Positions 23,021 to 32,987 of a DNA stretch of 64,000 bases are shown piece after piece. Source of the stretch: Streptomyces cyaneogriseus subsp. noncyanogenus (GTDB lineage Bacteria > Actinomycetota > Actinomycetes > Streptomycetales > Streptomycetaceae); assembly GCF_000931445.1 (NCBI RefSeq), contig NZ_CP010849.1, positions 1,612,001-1,676,000 on the forward strand. The letters run 5' to 3'. Position 1 is the stretch's first letter; each line of letters opens with the position of its first letter. Under the pieces are notes generated by a model. The model was not told the origin of the DNA. It did no database searches and saw only the letters and a program-made list of their open reading frames with translations. The translations under genes and the position numbers were made by a program.

Positions 23021-23937
23021 GACGCGCCCTCTTCCGGCGCCTTGGCGGGGTCGAGGTCCGCGAGCCACAGGCGCTGGAGCATGTGCCAGTCCTCCGGATG
23101 GGCGGAGATCCCCGTGGCGAAGGCGTCGGCCAGCGCCTGGGTCATGACGGCCGCCTTCTCGCGCCGCGTACCCGTCCCCGGCACCTCGACCGGCGGGTGG
23201 ACCCGCCCCCGCATCACGGGCGAGTCGTCGTACCAGAGGGTGACCGGGAGCAGCGCCGCCCCGGTCTGCTGGGCGAGCAGGGCGGGCCCCGCGGGCATCC
23301 GGGCCGTCTCGCCGAAGAACGTCACCTCCACGCCGGAGGCGGACAGGTCCCGGTCGGCCACCAGGCAGACCAGGCCGCCGCCGCGCAGCCGCCGGGCCAG
23401 CGCGCCGAAGGCGGTGCCGCCGGTGTGCGGCAGGACCTCCATGCCGAGGCCCTCCCGGAAGGCGACGAACCGGTCGTAGAGCGACTCGGGCTTCAGCCGC
23501 TCGGCGACCGTGGTGAAGGGAAGGCCCAGCTCGGTGGTGAGCCAGGCGCCGGCCAGGTCCCAGTTGGCCAGGTGCGGCAGGGCGAGGACGGCTCCCCGGC
23601 CCTCGGCCATGGCGTCGGTGAGGTGGTGCATGTCCTCGCCGGCGAACGCGCCCCTTATGCGCTCGGCGCTCCAGGCGGGCAGCCGGAAGGACTCCATCCA
23701 GTAGCGCAGGTACGAGCGCATGCCCGCGCGGGAGAGCTCGGCGAGCCGCTCGGGGCTCGCGCCGGGCACCACGCGCGCGTAGTTGCTCTCCAGCCGCCGC
23801 ACACCCGTGCCGCGCTGCTTCCAGGCCAGGTCGGCGATGGTGCGGCCGAGCCGTACGGCGACCGGCTCGGGGAGCTGCTTCACCGTGCTCCAGCCCAGGC
23901 CGTACAGCGCGTCCGAGAGCCGGTCCCGGGGATTCAC
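23017..23937 (-). CDS. Phosphatidylinositol mannoside acyltransferase (PatA/HtrB-like)
   Basis: This 306-residue LPLAT-family protein should acylate the mannose of PIM. The catalytic HX4D motif is HLANWD at about residues 120-125. It starts with GTG in a GTGA overlap with the pgsA stop and ends in a GTGA overlap with pimA, so the three genes are tightly coupled. It corresponds to Rv2611c in M. tuberculosis by position and family. Confidence 0.88.
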   Translation of the reverse strand: MNPRDRLSDALYGLGWSTVKQLPEPVAVRLGRTIADLAWKQRGTGVRRLESNYARVVPGASPERLAELSRAGMRSYLRYWMESFRLPAWSAERIRGAFAGEDMHHLTDAMAEGRGAVLALPHLANWDLAGAWLTTELGLPFTTVAERLKPESLYDRFVAFREGLGMEVLPHTGGTAFGALARRLRGGGLVCLVADRDLSASGVEVTFFGETARMPAGPALLAQQTGAALLPVTLWYDDSPVMRGRVHPPVEVPGTGTRREKAAVMTQALADAFATGISAHPEDWHMLQRLWLADLDPAKAPEEGAS

Positions 23938-24611
23938 TTCGCGGCCTCGCTGCCCTGGTCGTGCTGCCGGGCCGCCGCCGCGGCCTCCGCCTCGGCGGAC
24001 TCCCGGCGGACGGTGACGACCCGCTGGACGAGCGTGACGAGGCTGCCGGCGGCGACGATCCACAGAGCGACCGGGAGCAGGTACTGGATGCCCGGCACGC
24101 CGAACGCGTGCAGACCGGCGAGCCCCGCCGCGACCAGGGAGACCACCAGCCGCTCGGCGCGCTCCACCAGCCCGTTGACGGCGACCGGCAGGCCGATCGA
24201 CTCGCCGCGCGCCTTGGTGTACGACACCACCTGGCCGCTGGCCAGGCAGAAGATCGACACCGCGCACAGCACGTTGTCGTCGCCGCCGCCCGCGTACCAC
24301 AGCGCGAAGCCGCCGAAGATCGCGCCGTCGGCGACCCGGTCCAGCGTGGAGTCGAGGAAGGCGCCCCAGCGGCTGGAGCGGCCGAGCTGGCGGGCCATGT
24401 TGCCGTCGACGAGGTCGGAGAAGACGAACAGCGTGATCACGACCGTGCCCCAGAAGAACTCTCCCCGGGGGTAGAAGACCAGCGCGCCCGCGACCACACC
24501 GGCGGTGCCGATGAGCGTGACCGTGTCCGGGCTCACGCCCCGGCGGATGAGAAACGCGGCGAACGGTGTGAGGACACGCGTGAAGAATGCACGCGCGTAC
24601 TTGTTCAGCAT
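23934..24611 (-). CDS. pgsA: CDP-alcohol phosphatidyltransferase (phosphatidylinositol phosphate synthase)
   Basis: This 225-residue membrane enzyme has six predicted transmembrane segments and the family signature DG-x2-AR-x8-G-x3-D-x3-D, read here from DGNMAR to FLDSTLD at about residues 70-92. In actinobacteria the product is phosphatidylinositol phosphate, made from CDP-diacylglycerol and inositol 3-phosphate. I chose the ATG of MLNKYARAFF, preceded by GGGAAGG, over an upstream frame extension of 38 low-quality residues. It is the first gene of the PIM lipid operon. Confidence 0.9.
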   Translation of the reverse strand: MLNKYARAFFTRVLTPFAAFLIRRGVSPDTVTLIGTAGVVAGALVFYPRGEFFWGTVVITLFVFSDLVDGNMARQLGRSSRWGAFLDSTLDRVADGAIFGGFALWYAGGGDDNVLCAVSIFCLASGQVVSYTKARGESIGLPVAVNGLVERAERLVVSLVAAGLAGLHAFGVPGIQYLLPVALWIVAAGSLVTLVQRVVTVRRESAEAEAAAAARQHDQGSEAAK

Positions 24612-24876
24612 GGCCTTCCCGACGGTCGGTGTGGCCGCGTGGCCCCTGCTGGCCACCGGCTGGCCCATCGTAGCCACGCCCGCGCGTGGGCGACCGCCGG
24701 GCACCCGCCGCCCCCGGTACGGCACCGGCGGGCGACCGGTCCGGGTCGTTCGTATGGACGGGGCGTGACGGGAGTGGAAAGCTCGAAGGACCGCGGGCGT
24801 CGCCGGAGCCGCCCTGCACGCGGCCCCCGCGTGTCCGCGCCCACAGTGACCTCACCCGTGCACGGGAGGCAAGGTT

Positions 24877-27075
24877 ATGGGCGACAAGGCGCACATCCAC
24901 CCCGGAGCCGCCGGCAGGGCAGTGGCGGCCGACCATCCCGCGTCCGTACGAAACGTGGTGCTGGTCGGCCACTCCGGTTCGGGCAAGACGACGCTGGTGG
25001 AGGCTCTCGCCCTCACGGCGGGAGCGGTGAACCGGGCGGGCCGCGTGGAGGACGGCGGCACCGTCTCCGACTACGACGAGATCGAGCACCGGCAGCATCG
25101 CTCGGTGCAGCTCTCCCTCGTGCCCGTCGCATGGGACGGCATCAAGATCAACCTTCTGGACACCCCGGGATACGCGGACTTCGTCGGTGAGCTGCGCGCC
25201 GGCCTGCGCGCGGCGGACGCGGCGCTGTTCGTCGTGTCGGCCGCGGACGGCGTGGACGGCTCGACCCGCATGGTGTGGGACGAGTGCGCGGCGGTCGGCA
25301 TGCCGCGGGCGATCGTCGTCACGCACCTGGAGGCCGCCCGGGCGGACTTCGAGGAGATGACGCGGATCTGCGCGGAGGCGTTCGGCGCGGAGGACCCCGA
25401 CGCGGTCCTGCCGCTGTACCTGCCGCTGCGCGGCCCGCAGGCGCCGGACGGGCACGCGCCCGTGACGGGCCTGATCGGGCTGCTGACGCAGAAGCTGTTC
25501 GACTACTCCACCGGCGAGCGCAAGGAGTCGGAGCCGGGCGAGGACCAGATACCGCTCATCGAGGAGGCCCGCGACCGGCTGATCGAGGGGATCATCTCCG
25601 AGAGCGAGGACGAGACCCTCATGGACCGGTACCTGGGCGGTGAGCAGGTCGATCTGAAGACGCTCGTCCAGGACCTGGAGCGGGCCGTGGCGCGCGGGGC
25701 GTTCTTCCCCGTCCTGGCCGCGGCCCCCGCCGCCGAGGGGGCCCGGCAGGGGCTCGGCACGGTGGAGCTGCTGGAACTGATCACCGGCGGCTTCCCGACG
25801 CCGCTGGAGCGGGCGGCGCCGCGGGTGACGACACCGGACGGCGAGGAGCGCGAGCTGCGGCCGTGCGATCCCGACGAGGCGCTGGTCGCCGAGGTGGTGA
25901 AGACCTCCTCCGACCCCTACGTCGGCCGCCTGTCGCTGATCCGCGTCTTCTCCGGCACCCTGCGTGCCGACCAGACCGTGCACGTCTCCGGGCACGGGCT
26001 GGCCGACCGCGGCCACGAGGACCACGACGTCGACGAGCGGATCGGCGCGCTGTCCATGCCGTTCGGCAAGCAGCAGCACCCGGTCCCGCACGTCGTCGCG
26101 GGCGACCTGGCCTGTGTGGCGAAGCTGAGCCGGGCCGAGACCGGGGACACGCTCTCCGCCAAGGACCAGCCGCTGCTGATGGCGCCGTGGGAGATGCCCG
26201 ACCCGCTGCTGCCGCTGGCCATCCAGGCGCACAGCAAGCCGGACGAGGACAAGCTCTCGCAGGGGCTGGCCCGGCTGGTCGCCGAGGACCCGACGATGCG
26301 GCTGGAGCAGAACCAGGACACCCGCCAGGTCGTGCTGTGGTGCCTGGGCGAGGCGCACGCGGACGTGGCGCTGGAGCGGCTGCGCACCCGGTACGGCGTC
26401 CAGGTCGACGTGGTGCCGCACAAGGTGTCCCTGCGCGAGACCTTCGCCGGCAAGTCCGCCGGGCGGGGCCGGCACGTCAAGCAGTCCGGCGGACACGGAC
26501 AGTTCGCGATCTGCGAGATCGAGGTGGAACCGCTGCCGGGCGGCTCGGGCATCGAGTTCGTCGACAAGGTGGTCGGCGGGGCGGTGCCGCGCCAGTTCAT
26601 CCCGTCCGTCGAGAAGGGCGTGCGGGCGCAGGCCGCCAGGGGCGTCGCCGCCGGACATCCGCTCGTCGACGTCCGGGTGACCCTGCTGGACGGCAAGGCG
26701 CACTCGGTGGACTCCTCCGACGCCGCCTTCCAGACGGCCGGGGCGCTGGCGCTGCGCGAGGCGGCGGCGGACGCGAAGATCCATCTGCTGGAGCCCGTGG
26801 CCGAGGTGAGCGTGCTGGTCGGCGACGAGTACGTGGGCGCCGTGATGAGCGACCTGTCCGGGCGGCGCGGCCGGGTGCTGGGCACCGAACAGGTGGCGGG
26901 CGGGCGCACGCTCGTCCGGGCCGAGGTCCCCGAGATCGAGATCGGCCGGTACGCCGTCGATCTGCGCTCCCTCTCCCACGGCACCGCCCGCTTCAGCCGG
27001 CACTACGCCCGGCACGAGCCGATGCCGCCGCAGATCGCGGAACGGGTGCGGGCGCAGACGCGCGACGCCTCCTGA
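24877..27075 (+). CDS. Elongation factor G-like protein with degenerate GTP-binding motifs
   Basis: This 732-residue protein has the full EF-G domain layout (G, II, III, IV, V) with HGQFAICEIEVEP and GGAVPRQFIPSVEKG typical of domain IV. The P-loop is GHSGSGKT (31-38), lacking the Asp of the usual AHIDAGKT, and G3 is DTPG (95-98). The G4 motif NKxD is replaced by THLE at about 149-152, so guanine specificity may be altered. It is therefore a paralogue, not the housekeeping EF-G. The ATG follows GGGAGG. The plus-strand gene interrupts an otherwise minus-strand conserved block. Its cellular role is not known. Confidence 0.85.
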   Translation: MGDKAHIHPGAAGRAVAADHPASVRNVVLVGHSGSGKTTLVEALALTAGAVNRAGRVEDGGTVSDYDEIEHRQHRSVQLSLVPVAWDGIKINLLDTPGYADFVGELRAGLRAADAALFVVSAADGVDGSTRMVWDECAAVGMPRAIVVTHLEAARADFEEMTRICAEAFGAEDPDAVLPLYLPLRGPQAPDGHAPVTGLIGLLTQKLFDYSTGERKESEPGEDQIPLIEEARDRLIEGIISESEDETLMDRYLGGEQVDLKTLVQDLERAVARGAFFPVLAAAPAAEGARQGLGTVELLELITGGFPTPLERAAPRVTTPDGEERELRPCDPDEALVAEVVKTSSDPYVGRLSLIRVFSGTLRADQTVHVSGHGLADRGHEDHDVDERIGALSMPFGKQQHPVPHVVAGDLACVAKLSRAETGDTLSAKDQPLLMAPWEMPDPLLPLAIQAHSKPDEDKLSQGLARLVAEDPTMRLEQNQDTRQVVLWCLGEAHADVALERLRTRYGVQVDVVPHKVSLRETFAGKSAGRGRHVKQSGGHGQFAICEIEVEPLPGGSGIEFVDKVVGGAVPRQFIPSVEKGVRAQAARGVAAGHPLVDVRVTLLDGKAHSVDSSDAAFQTAGALALREAAADAKIHLLEPVAEVSVLVGDEYVGAVMSDLSGRRGRVLGTEQVAGGRTLVRAEVPEIEIGRYAVDLRSLSHGTARFSRHYARHEPMPPQIAERVRAQTRDAS

Positions 27076-27455
27076 CGGGCGCCGGGGGCCCGGCCGGGAC
27101 CTTCGACACCCGGCCCGGTCCCCGGGGAGCCCCGAGGCCGTCCGCGCCCGCCCGGCACCGGGGTGAGGGGCGCGGAGGCGTCCCGCGCCCCCCGCGCGGG
27201 ACACCGGCCGGCGCCGAGCCCTCGTACGCGGCTCGCCTCCGGCCCGCGGACCGGTCCGGGGGACGTCCGGGCGCCCGGCGCCACCGCGGAATCCCGCGCG
27301 CGCCGGAGGCTCCCCGGGCGCAAAGGGGGCGCCTTGGGCCGTCCGCCGGTGCGCGACGGTGGCGGCGGATACCCTGATGACCTGTTCAACAGGTGTGCGG
27401 AGCAAGGAAGTCGGGAAGGCCGCAGAGCGACAGATGGCGGCGATCGGGGGCGGGA
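27076..27455. other. Intergenic region between the EF-G-like gene and the 553-residue membrane protein gene
   Basis: This 380-bp region starts with a terminator-like hairpin at 27082-27125. The rest should carry the promoter of the downstream gene, but I cannot point to clear hexamers. No frame in it resembles a protein. Confidence 0.5.
27082..27125 (+). terminator. Terminator downstream of the EF-G-like gene
   Basis: Arms 27082-27098 and 27109-27125 pair over 17 positions with one G-T pair and one mismatch, 7 nt after the stop codon. No T run follows. Confidence 0.65.
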
Positions 27456-29117
27456 ATGACCGTTGAGAGCGGTTATGCGGAATTCTTCGGGCCTCAGGTG
27501 CCGCGTGCGGGCGACGAGGGGCAGACGGCCACCTTCGCCCTCGCGTCGGCCGCCTACCGGGACGGCCCCGTGGAGGAGATACTCAAGGCCAACAACGAGT
27601 GGCACCAGTCGACCGTCAAGCCGGGCCGCAAGTGGGCCACGATCTTCCGGCCCAATCTCGGCGAGGCTTTCTCCCGCGCGGTGGTCGACCGCATGCTGGG
27701 CAGCGGGCGCAAGCCGCTCATCCAGTCCTTCGGCGTCGAACCGCAGGTGGTCGTCGAACACTGCCTGGCGGCCAACCGCATCCGCAAGGAGCGCGACAAC
27801 CACCTGTCCGCCGTGATGGCGGTGTGCGGCCTGCTGTTCCTGCCCGGGCTGCTGGTGTGGCTGCTGGTGTTCCAGATCCGCACCACCGTCTCCAAGTCGG
27901 AGAACAAGCAGGCCGGCGCCCTGGGCACCGCCCTGCTGGTCGCGGTCGGTGCCCTCGCCCTGCTCTTCCTGCTCCGCATGCCCTTCACGGGCTTCTGGGG
28001 CTGGTACGCGCGGGCGGCGGTCGTCATGCCGGTCGCCGGCTGGTTCTGGGCCAAGTGGATCTGCGAGCGCACGGCGCAGGACCTGCGGCAGCGCTGGGAC
28101 GGCCTGCTGTCCGGCAGCAGCATCGGGGCGAAGGTCCCCGAGGCGGTGCCCAGCAGCCCGGGCGAGACCGCGGCCGAGCAACTGCGCCAGTCACTGGCCA
28201 GGCTGGGCGCCGAGCAGCAGTCCAACTCGGTCTTCTACGCCGGGCCCAAGGGCATCCTCGGGATGGGCACGCGCTGGGGCAGCTGGCAGCTGGCCGAGGA
28301 GCTCGTCCCGGCCGACCCCAACCGGGAGATCCACCCCTTCAGAAGCTGGGACGTGATCCGGTCCATCCACGACCAGCTCCGCATGCTGGAGCGCGGCCCG
28401 CTGAACACCGGCGGTTTCCCCGCCCCGTCCATACGGCACTGGATCGTGACGCCGGTCGGGGAGAACGCCGGGGCGGTCTCCCGCCCGGAGGGCACGGACG
28501 TCGAGGCCTACCAGGTCAAGCCGCACGCCGTGCAGGAGATCTGCAACAAGCAGCAGTTCGGCGCCGGTGACCGCCACTACCTGGGCGTGCAGTGGACGCT
28601 GTGGGACGGACAACTGGTCATCACCATGATGATCACGGTGACCGTGCTGCACGCCACCTTGCGCATCGAGGTCACCGGCCATGCCCTGGGCCCGGTGAAC
28701 TCGCTGTTCACAGCCAAGCCGGAGGCGCCGACGAAGGAGGTCACCAAGTCGTTCAAGCCCTGGGAGACCCGCACCGTCAAGCTTCCCCTGATGACCCCGA
28801 ACGAGGTCGTGCGACTCGCCGTCCGCGCCCCGCTCACCTGGTATCCCCCGCTGCTGAACTGGCTCGGCGGGACCATAGCCCTGCCCGAGCCGTTCGGCCT
28901 GCGGCACGCCTGGGCGGACCAGCCCTGGCGGCACCGCTTCATGGCCGACGACGCGCTGCGCGCCGCGGCACCGGTCCTGCGGGTGGTGCACGCCGCGGCG
29001 ATCAAGGTGCTGCGGGAGAACGGCGTGGAGACGGAGAAGTTCGGGGCGCGGTCGGCGACCCTGAGCACGGCGGTGCAGGACCTGGCCCCGCGCAAGGCCG
29101 ACGTGTACGACGCCTAG
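27456..29117 (+). CDS. Uncharacterised multi-pass membrane protein
   Basis: I do not recognise this 553-residue protein. The first 115 residues are soluble and rich in charged and aromatic residues. Hydrophobic segments follow at about 117-140, 157-174 and 184-200, then a large soluble domain (about 205-385) with a conserved-looking WGSWQLAEE segment. A fourth hydrophobic stretch lies at about 387-402, followed by a 150-residue C-terminal domain. The ATG at MTVESGYAEF is preferred to an upstream frame of 21 codons. The gene lies between the EF-G-like gene and the HIT gene, inside a block that is otherwise conserved in actinobacteria. No function can be given. Confidence 0.8.
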   Translation: MTVESGYAEFFGPQVPRAGDEGQTATFALASAAYRDGPVEEILKANNEWHQSTVKPGRKWATIFRPNLGEAFSRAVVDRMLGSGRKPLIQSFGVEPQVVVEHCLAANRIRKERDNHLSAVMAVCGLLFLPGLLVWLLVFQIRTTVSKSENKQAGALGTALLVAVGALALLFLLRMPFTGFWGWYARAAVVMPVAGWFWAKWICERTAQDLRQRWDGLLSGSSIGAKVPEAVPSSPGETAAEQLRQSLARLGAEQQSNSVFYAGPKGILGMGTRWGSWQLAEELVPADPNREIHPFRSWDVIRSIHDQLRMLERGPLNTGGFPAPSIRHWIVTPVGENAGAVSRPEGTDVEAYQVKPHAVQEICNKQQFGAGDRHYLGVQWTLWDGQLVITMMITVTVLHATLRIEVTGHALGPVNSLFTAKPEAPTKEVTKSFKPWETRTVKLPLMTPNEVVRLAVRAPLTWYPPLLNWLGGTIALPEPFGLRHAWADQPWRHRFMADDALRAAAPVLRVVHAAAIKVLRENGVETEKFGARSATLSTAVQDLAPRKADVYDA

Positions 29118-29160
29118 CTAGGGTCTTCCGTCCCGATCAAGCCGGGGTCAAGCTCCCGGT

Positions 29161-29188
29161 CCGGTGCCCTCCCCGGCGAGGGCACCGG
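29161..29188. terminator. Terminator between convergent genes (553-aa membrane protein and HIT gene)
   Basis: A perfect 11-bp stem (29161-29171 with 29178-29188, 6-nt loop) lies between the two stop codons and can act in both directions. Confidence 0.75.
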
Positions 29189-29196
29189 CCGCTGCC

Positions 29197-29742
29197 TCAG
29201 GAGGGCCAGGCCTCCGCCAGCATCTTCCGCGTGTCCCCCAGCAACTGCGGCAGCACCTTGGTGTGGCCGACGACCGGCATGAAGTTGGTGTCGCCACCCC
29301 AGCGGGGCACGATGTGCTGGTGGAGGTGGGCGGCGATACCGGCGCCGGCCACCGAGCCCTGGTTCATGCCGATGTTGAAGCCGTGGGCGCCGGAGGCGGT
29401 GCGCAGCGCCGTCATCGCCTGCTTGGTCAGCTCGGCCAGCTCGGCCGTCTCCGCCGCGGTCAGATCGGTGTAGTCGGCGACATGGCGGTACGGCACGGTC
29501 ATCAGGTGGCCGCCGTTGTACGGGTACAGGTTGAGCACCGCGAAGACCTGCTCACCGCGTTTGACGATCAGCCCGTCCTCGTCGGACTTGGCCGGGATCG
29601 AGCAGAAGGGGCACCCGTCGTCGGCCCCGGGGCCGCTCGGCTTGTTCTCGCCCTGGATGTAGGCCATCCGGTGGGGCGTCCACAGGCGCTGGAACGCGTC
29701 CTGCGTCCCCACTCCCAGCTGCTGCTCCGGCTCACTCGTCAT
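29197..29742 (-). CDS. HIT-family nucleotide hydrolase/transferase
   Basis: This 181-residue histidine-triad protein has the catalytic HLHQHI motif (HxHxHx) and an upstream CPFC zinc-ligand pair. The family hydrolyses or transfers nucleotides (for example Ap4A-type substrates). It lies downstream of thrS, as in mycobacteria (Rv2614c-Rv2613c). Two in-frame ATG codons 4 codons apart (29754 and 29742) are possible starts; I list the second. Confidence 0.9.
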   Translation of the reverse strand: MTSEPEQQLGVGTQDAFQRLWTPHRMAYIQGENKPSGPGADDGCPFCSIPAKSDEDGLIVKRGEQVFAVLNLYPYNGGHLMTVPYRHVADYTDLTAAETAELAELTKQAMTALRTASGAHGFNIGMNQGSVAGAGIAAHLHQHIVPRWGGDTNFMPVVGHTKVLPQLLGDTRKMLAEAWPS

Positions 29743-29781
29743 GCAGTGCAGCATATGGCGTAGCCGTGGGGGCACGGCAAA

Positions 29782-29805
29782 GACCCCCGGGGTTCCCCGG
29801 GGGTC
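29782..29805 (-). terminator. Rho-independent terminator downstream of thrS
   Basis: An 11-bp inverted repeat (29782-29792 with 29795-29805) lies 15 nt beyond the thrS stop, and the minus strand continues TTTGCC. The HIT gene therefore probably has its own promoter or depends on read-through. Confidence 0.7.
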
Positions 29806-29819
29806 CGTGCGCGCGGCGA

Positions 29820-31799
29820 TCAGACCTGCGCCCGCTCCTCGACCACCTTCACGATCTTCGCGATGGCCTCGTCGACGGGGATGCCGTTCTCCTGGGAACC
29901 GTCGCGGTAGCGGAAGGAGACGGCGCCGCTCGCCATGTCCTCGTCGCCCGCGATGACCATGAAGGGCACCTTCTGCTTCTGGGCGTTGCGGATCTTCTTC
30001 TGCATACGGTCGGAGGACGCGTCGACCTCGACCCGCAGACCGGCCGCCCGGGCCTTCTCGGCGAACTCCTGGAGGTAGGGCACGTGGGCGTCCCCGATCG
30101 GGATGCCCAGCGCCTGCACCGGCGCCAGCCACGCCGGGAAGGCACCCGCGTAGTGCTCCAGCAGCACGCCGAAGAAGCGCTCGATGGAGCCGAACAGCGC
30201 CCGGTGGATCATGACGGGCTGCCGGCGGGAGCCGTCCGCCGCCGTGTACTCCAGGTTGAACCGCTTGGGCTGGTTGAAGTCGACCTGGATCGTCGACATC
30301 TGCCAGGACCGGCCGATGGCGTCCTTGGCCTGGACCGAGATCTTCGGGCCGTAGTAGGCGGCGCCGCCCGGGTCCGGGACCAGCGGCAGGTTCTGCTTCT
30401 CGGCCGCCTGGCGCAGCGCCTCGGTGGCCTCCGCCCAGTCCTCGTCGGAGCCGATGAACTTGTCGGAGTCGTCGCGGGTGGACAGCTCCAGCTCGAACTC
30501 GGTCAGGCCGTAGTCGCGCAGCAGGTCGAGCACGAAGGTGAGGAGCGTGTCGAGCTCCTCGGGCATCTGCTCCTTGGTGCAGTAGATGTGCGAGTCGTCC
30601 TGGGTGAAGCCGCGCGAGCGGGTCAGGCCGTGCACGACGCCCGACTTCTCGTACCGGTACACGGTCCCGAACTCGAAGAGGCGCAGGGGCAGCTCGCGGT
30701 AGGAACGCCCGCGCGACTTGAAGATCAGGTTGTGCATCGGGCAGTTCATCGCCTTGAGGCGGTAGTTCTGCTCGTCGAACTGGATGGGCGGGAACATGCC
30801 CTCCGCGTAGTGCGGCAGATGCCCGGAGATCTCGAAGAGGTGCTCCTTCGAGATGTGCGGGGTGTTCACGAACTCGTAGCCCGAGACCTCGTGCCGGCGG
30901 CGCGAGTAGTCCTCCATGACCTTGCGGATCACACCCCCCTTGGGGTGGAAGACCGCGAGGCCGGGGCCCAGCTCGTCAGGGAAGGAGAACAGGTCCAGCT
31001 CGGCGCCGAGCTTGCGGTGGTCGCGCTTCTCGGCCTCGGCCAGGAAGTCCAGGTACGCCTTCAGCTCGTCCTTGGACGGCCAGGCGGTGCCGTAGATGCG
31101 CTGGAGCTGCGGGTTCTTCTCGCTGCCGCGCCAATAGGCGGCGGCCGAGCGCATCAGCTTGAAGGCCGGGATGTTCCGCGTGGTCGGCAGGTGCGGACCG
31201 CGGCACAGGTCCTTCCAGCACAGCTCGCCGGTCTTGGCGTCGAGGTTGTCGTAGATGGTCAGCTCACCGGCGCCCACCTCGGCGTCGGCGCCGTCGGCGG
31301 CCTGCGCGGCGTTGCCCTTGAGGCCGATCAGCTCCAGCTTGTACGGCTCGTCCGCCAGCTCCTCGCGGGCGGCCTCGTCGGTGGTGACGCGGCGGGAGAA
31401 GCGCTGGCCCCGCTTCTGGATCTCCTGCATCTTCTTCTCGATGCGCTTGAGGTCCTCGGGGGTGAAGGGCTCCTTGACGTCGAAGTCGTAGTAGAAGCCG
31501 TCCTTGATGGGCGGGCCGATGCCCAGCTTGGCCTCGGGGAAGAGCTCCTGCACGGCCTGGGCCATGACGTGCGCGGTGGAGTGGCGCAGGATGTTCAGGC
31601 CGTCCTCGGAGGAGATCTCGACACCCTCGACCTCGTCGCCGTCGGCGAGCGCGTAGCCGAGGTCCTTCAGCTCGCCGCCCACGCGCGCGGCGACGATCGA
31701 GCGCTCGCCGGCGAAGAGCTCGGCGGCCGTAGTGCCCGTCGTCACCACGCGTTCTTCCCGCTCGGAATCGCGTTGGATGATCACACGGACGTCTGACAC
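29820..31799 (-). CDS. thrS: Threonine--tRNA ligase
   Basis: This 659-residue class II synthetase has the TGS domain (about 1-62), the editing domain with [10 protein letters not shown], and the catalytic core with MNCPMH, RYEKSG and QDDSHIY motifs, then the anticodon-binding domain. The GTG start is chosen because GGAGAG lies at good spacing; the upstream 19-codon extension is unlikely. The short 92-bp upstream gap has no room for a T-box leader. Confidence 0.97.
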   Translation of the reverse strand: MSDVRVIIQRDSEREERVVTTGTTAAELFAGERSIVAARVGGELKDLGYALADGDEVEGVEISSEDGLNILRHSTAHVMAQAVQELFPEAKLGIGPPIKDGFYYDFDVKEPFTPEDLKRIEKKMQEIQKRGQRFSRRVTTDEAAREELADEPYKLELIGLKGNAAQAADGADAEVGAGELTIYDNLDAKTGELCWKDLCRGPHLPTTRNIPAFKLMRSAAAYWRGSEKNPQLQRIYGTAWPSKDELKAYLDFLAEAEKRDHRKLGAELDLFSFPDELGPGLAVFHPKGGVIRKVMEDYSRRRHEVSGYEFVNTPHISKEHLFEISGHLPHYAEGMFPPIQFDEQNYRLKAMNCPMHNLIFKSRGRSYRELPLRLFEFGTVYRYEKSGVVHGLTRSRGFTQDDSHIYCTKEQMPEELDTLLTFVLDLLRDYGLTEFELELSTRDDSDKFIGSDEDWAEATEALRQAAEKQNLPLVPDPGGAAYYGPKISVQAKDAIGRSWQMSTIQVDFNQPKRFNLEYTAADGSRRQPVMIHRALFGSIERFFGVLLEHYAGAFPAWLAPVQALGIPIGDAHVPYLQEFAEKARAAGLRVEVDASSDRMQKKIRNAQKQKVPFMVIAGDEDMASGAVSFRYRDGSQENGIPVDEAIAKIVKVVEERAQV

Positions 31800-31891
31800 C
31801 GGTCTCTCCTGACTGAAGGTGGGGTCGCGGCGCCATACCGGAGCGCACGCACGCATGCGATCGTACCGACCCCGGACCCCCCTGGGCGAAA

Positions 31892-32914
31892 TCAGTCCCC
31901 GGGCTCCGGCTCGTACGCCTCCTTCGGGCAGGCGTCCCGGGAGGAGGCGGGGCTCTCGCGGTCCGCCTGGAGCGCCTTCGTCAGCCGGTCCCGCTCGGCG
32001 TCGTCGAGCCGCACCGGCGCCACGCCGCCGGCTCCCGTGAGCCGGCGGAAACCGCCCCGGCTCTCCAGCCGTCCGTGCACCCGCACCGGCAGCCCCATGA
32101 GGTGGGCGTGGCCGGCGATCCGGTACGCCTCCTCGTCGAGGGTGGTCCGCACGTGCGGGACGTCGGCGCCGGGCGAGCAGCCCTCGGGGACCCCGGCGGC
32201 CGGGGCCCAGGCGACGGCGACGCGGGCGCCCTGGGTGCCCTGGACCAGGGCGGCGAGGGCCTCGGTCAGCTCATGGCTCACGCCCGCTTCGACGGCCTCG
32301 TCGAAGGCGTGGGTGCCGCCGGTGGCCCGCGCCCGGTCGATGGCCTCGCGGGCGGCGCGCAGGGCTTGGTGGAGGCGGACGGCGAGGGGGCGGCCGGGGG
32401 TGACGGGAACGAACGCCGTCAGGCCGCGGCCGCCGGAGGCGGGCCCCACGAGGACGTCCTCCAGCAGCGCCGCGGCGGCGCGCCGGTGCCGGGCGCCGTG
32501 GTAGGCGGCCCGGGCGCGGGTGGCGAGCGCCGCGGCGAGCAGCGTCCGGTGCGCGGCGGCGCGCAGGTGTCGCTCCGCGCTCCAGGGCGCCGCGTCGGCG
32601 GGTCCGGCGGGCGTCTCGCGCCACCAGCGGACCTCGTCGCCGGGCCGGGCGAGGGCGAGGACGATCTCGCGCGCTCCGGGTGTGCCGCCGCGGGACAGGG
32701 CGTGCAGCGCCTCGGCGAGCAGGTCGTCGCTGTCGGGGAAGGCGCGGCCGACGGGCACCAGCAGGCTGGTGGAGCGGCCCGCGGGGCCGGGCGGGGTCCA
32801 GCGGCCGTAGCGTCCGGCGGCGCCGCCGCGCCGCTGCCGGCGCGAGGACGCGCCCTGGTTCCCTGAACTGGGAGGACCCGTACTCCTGTTGTCTCCTTCC
32901 GGCGTACGGGGCAA
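31892..32914 (-). CDS. Hypothetical protein upstream of thrS
   Basis: I do not recognise this protein of up to 340 residues. The first 40 residues are low-complexity Arg/Gly/Pro and may not be translated. A folded Ala/Arg/Leu-rich core begins near [17 protein letters not shown] at about residue 49. The C-terminal 100 residues ([24 protein letters not shown] onward) look well conserved in composition. The only start far upstream is TTG, and no ATG or GTG occurs before the core, so the start is unresolved. It may be cotranscribed with thrS, 92 bp downstream. Confidence 0.6.
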   Translation of the reverse strand: MPRTPEGDNRSTGPPSSGNQGASSRRQRRGGAAGRYGRWTPPGPAGRSTSLLVPVGRAFPDSDDLLAEALHALSRGGTPGAREIVLALARPGDEVRWWRETPAGPADAAPWSAERHLRAAAHRTLLAAALATRARAAYHGARHRRAAAALLEDVLVGPASGGRGLTAFVPVTPGRPLAVRLHQALRAAREAIDRARATGGTHAFDEAVEAGVSHELTEALAALVQGTQGARVAVAWAPAAGVPEGCSPGADVPHVRTTLDEEAYRIAGHAHLMGLPVRVHGRLESRGGFRRLTGAGGVAPVRLDDAERDRLTKALQADRESPASSRDACPKEAYEPEPGD

Positions 32915-32987
32915 ACAGCCCGGGTATCACCGGAACGGGCAGCGGACGGGGCGTCAACTGCCAGAGGTGAACAAGGGGTTGGTGGGT

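Noticed and set aside
31800..31891. T-box leader before thrS
   Set aside because: Only 92 bp separate thrS from the preceding gene, and no specifier or antiterminator motif is visible.
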